A stretch of 35,566 nt of DNA, from NCBI GenBank assembly GCA_964471755.1, contig CAYYJM010000030.1:1-35566 (forward strand). The letters run 5' to 3'. The translations under genes and the position numbers were made by a program. Numbering within the stretch: position 1 is the first letter of the stretch; each line of letters starts with the position of its first letter. Positions 34,519-35,566 of this stretch are shown piece by piece. Source of the stretch: CAYYJM01 sp964471755. GTDB taxonomy: Bacteria; Planctomycetota; Planctomycetia; Gemmatales; Gemmataceae. The notes below the pieces were generated by a model, which saw only the letters and a program-made list of their open reading frames with translations, was not told the origin of the DNA and did not search any database.

Positions 34519-35358
34519 TCAGAATGCCGACTCCAGTCCACGCGGCAGACCGCCGGCCAGGTACGCCTCGGTCAAACTCGGCTGGCGGACGTTGCTGCTG
34601 GTCGGACGTGGTCCGGCCAGGTCCGGATTGCTCAGGGGTGAAATGCTCATCGCCAGGCCGTGTTCCGCTGCGAGGGTCAGGAGCCCGGCGTAGCCACGCT
34701 GCCGACGTGGACGCGGCAGAAGCTGGGCCATCCCGTGGCCCGGAATCCGAACCCGCGGCCCCTCTCGGTATTGTGCCAGAACGCTGGCCGCCTCCTCGCC
34801 AAGAGTCCGGTAGAGCCAGGCCTCGGCCCGGGCGTCGAGCGGCAGATAGCTCATCGACACGCGCCGATGCCCCATCCCAGCCAGCGCCGCCAGGACCTCG
34901 CCGAGTGCCGCCCGCGTGTCGGTAACCCCGGCCAACAATCCTTCCAGAGCGACCTGGACGGGCAACTCATCGCCATGCAGGCCGCCCAGCCAGTGGAGCA
35001 ACTCCGCGAGTCGGGTCGATCCGGGCACCAGGCCCACCATCATGCGCACGCGCTCCCGGTGCTTCCGGAGCCAGGCCGCGAGAGGCTCCTCGGGAACCTG
35101 TCGGAGGATCAGCCAGACATCGATGGCCGCTGCCCGGATGGCGTCGAGCATCTCGACTGGCGTCGCCCCCTCGACGAGGATCGCTCGCGGCTCCGGCGGT
35201 GACGCCAGGGCGCGGACCAGCGCGGAAAGAGTCACCCCTTCCCGTGCCAGGGCCAGCACTGGCGTCTCCCCGCCCAGCGCGGTTGGTTCCAACACCCGCC
35301 CGGAGGGCATTCCCTGTGTGCCGCCTGCAACTGTCGGTGGTAGGAGCGCACTCACCAC
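34519..35358 (-). CDS. Unrecognised cysteine-free alpha/beta protein
   Basis: 279 aa. GTG at 35358 (a second GTG follows directly) with AGGAGG six bases upstream, a strong start. The sequence shows alternating strands and helices: AILVEGATPVEMLDAIRAAA, IDVWLILRQ, RVRMMVGLVPG, LPVQVALEGLLAGVTDT, RRVSMSYLPLD. This could be a (beta/alpha) barrel. The C-terminal part (YREGPRVRIPG, RQRGYAGLLTLAAEHGL, ISPLSNPDL) faintly recalls the tail of radical-SAM proteins, but there is not one cysteine in the chain, so no iron-sulfur cluster can form. No signal peptide. Alternatives are a degenerate enzyme or another TIM barrel. The function is unknown. Confidence 0.75.
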   Translation of the reverse strand: MVSALLPPTVAGGTQGMPSGRVLEPTALGGETPVLALAREGVTLSALVRALASPPEPRAILVEGATPVEMLDAIRAAAIDVWLILRQVPEEPLAAWLRKHRERVRMMVGLVPGSTRLAELLHWLGGLHGDELPVQVALEGLLAGVTDTRAALGEVLAALAGMGHRRVSMSYLPLDARAEAWLYRTLGEEAASVLAQYREGPRVRIPGHGMAQLLPRPRRQRGYAGLLTLAAEHGLAMSISPLSNPDLAGPRPTSSNVRQPSLTEAYLAGGLPRGLESAF

Positions 35359-35566
35359 CCACCTCCTCCTGTAAACATACCTCCAGTAGTGTACGAAAGG
35401 GTATGCGAGCGGAGCTGCGATTGCAAGCCTGGTAGTCCTTCTTGAACGATGAACGATGAACGATGAACGATGTATCAGAGGCTGTTCGGGAAGCCCCTCG
35501 CCCCTGTACTCAGGGAGACTGCTGAAAAAGTCTGTCAGGAGAGGGTTTGTTTGCGTAAGCTGCGAT
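35359..35566. other. Intergenic end of window
   Basis: 207 bases without a recognisable gene. They hold the heptamer array at 35444-35471. GACTGCTGAAAAAGTC at 35518-35533 resembles the terminal part of some insertion sequences, but no transposase is visible before the window ends. Confidence 0.4.
35444..35471. repeat. Heptanucleotide array, (GAACGAT)x4
   Basis: Four perfect head-to-tail copies of GAACGAT, followed by GTATC. The unit is not a multiple of three and the array is in a non-coding stretch upstream of the 35358 gene. Copy number could vary by slippage. Confidence 0.9.

Noticed and set aside
34519..35358. Radical SAM enzyme
   Set aside because: The chain has no cysteine, so the CxxxCxxC cluster motif is absent.
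1..35566. tRNA or rRNA genes, prophage, defence or restriction island
   Set aside because: I found no cloverleaf-type sequence, rRNA stretch, integrase, phage structural gene or restriction/methylase gene on either strand.

Overview
The window looks like chromosomal DNA of a high-GC planctomycete, most likely of the Gemmata type (order Gemmatales). The evidence is a TIGR02996 / leucine-rich-repeat protein, a DUF1501 Tat-exported protein, a large cytochrome-c-like protein related to the hydrazine synthase alpha subunit (HzsA), an LCCL-domain protein, WD40 and FHA/coiled-coil proteins, many secreted enzymes with Sec signals, and dispersed palindromic repeats between genes. I see no tRNA, rRNA, CRISPR array, prophage or complete insertion sequence. 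Three runs of N (100, 10 and 10 bases) are assembly gaps. Both 10-base gaps lie inside genes, and the surrounding reading frames show that 10 is not their true length.

Layout. (1) 1-461, minus: the start of an exported Cys/Tyr hexapeptide-repeat protein that runs off the window edge. (2) 743-7009: ComEC/Rec2, a convergent WD40 propeller with a zinc ribbon, and the outer-membrane assembly protein BamA. (3) 7106-8231: a palindromic repeat cluster and a two-TM membrane protein. (4) 8215-13485, minus: a complete TetR - membrane fusion protein - RND pump operon. Its promoter (TTGACG-N17-GATAAT) is overlapped by a near-perfect 11-bp inverted repeat, a strong candidate for the TetR operator. (5) 13551-17129, minus: a large secreted hypothetical protein and an NHLRC2-like thioredoxin/NHL propeller. 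(6) 17404-22140, plus: a DUF1501 protein followed by the HzsA-like dihaem protein. (7) 22234-26905: a TIGR02996 LRR protein diverging from a secreted nucleoside hydrolase with two extra beta-rich modules, then an SDR oxidoreductase. Two copies of one long hairpin repeat sit in the 3' gaps here, in opposite orientations. (8) 26928-30194: an LCCL protein, a DUF4262-GNAT gene pair, a small cupin and an acetyl-xylan-esterase-like hydrolase. (9) 30468-35358: an FHA/coiled-coil protein facing a minus-strand run of DUF2752, lipoprotein and CDGSH genes, then an unrecognised cysteine-free protein. (10) The last 200 bases hold a GAACGAT heptamer array and unassigned sequence.

How the genes work together. 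The tightest unit is the drug-efflux operon: the repressor gene overlaps the adaptor gene by ATGA, the pump start follows 6 bp later, and the operator lies on the predicted transcription start. ComEC (DNA uptake) and BamA (outer-membrane protein insertion) are envelope housekeeping genes that are neighbours but not an operon. The DUF1501/HzsA-like pair resembles the many planctomycete couples of a Tat-exported DUF1501 protein and a periplasmic cytochrome-like protein. The rest is a mosaic of short units or single genes. I see no defence island or biosynthetic cluster. The best candidates for undescribed biology are the Cys/Tyr repeat protein, the HzsA-like/DUF1501 pair, the nucleoside hydrolase fusion, the duplicated module in the LCCL protein, and the mobile palindromes.
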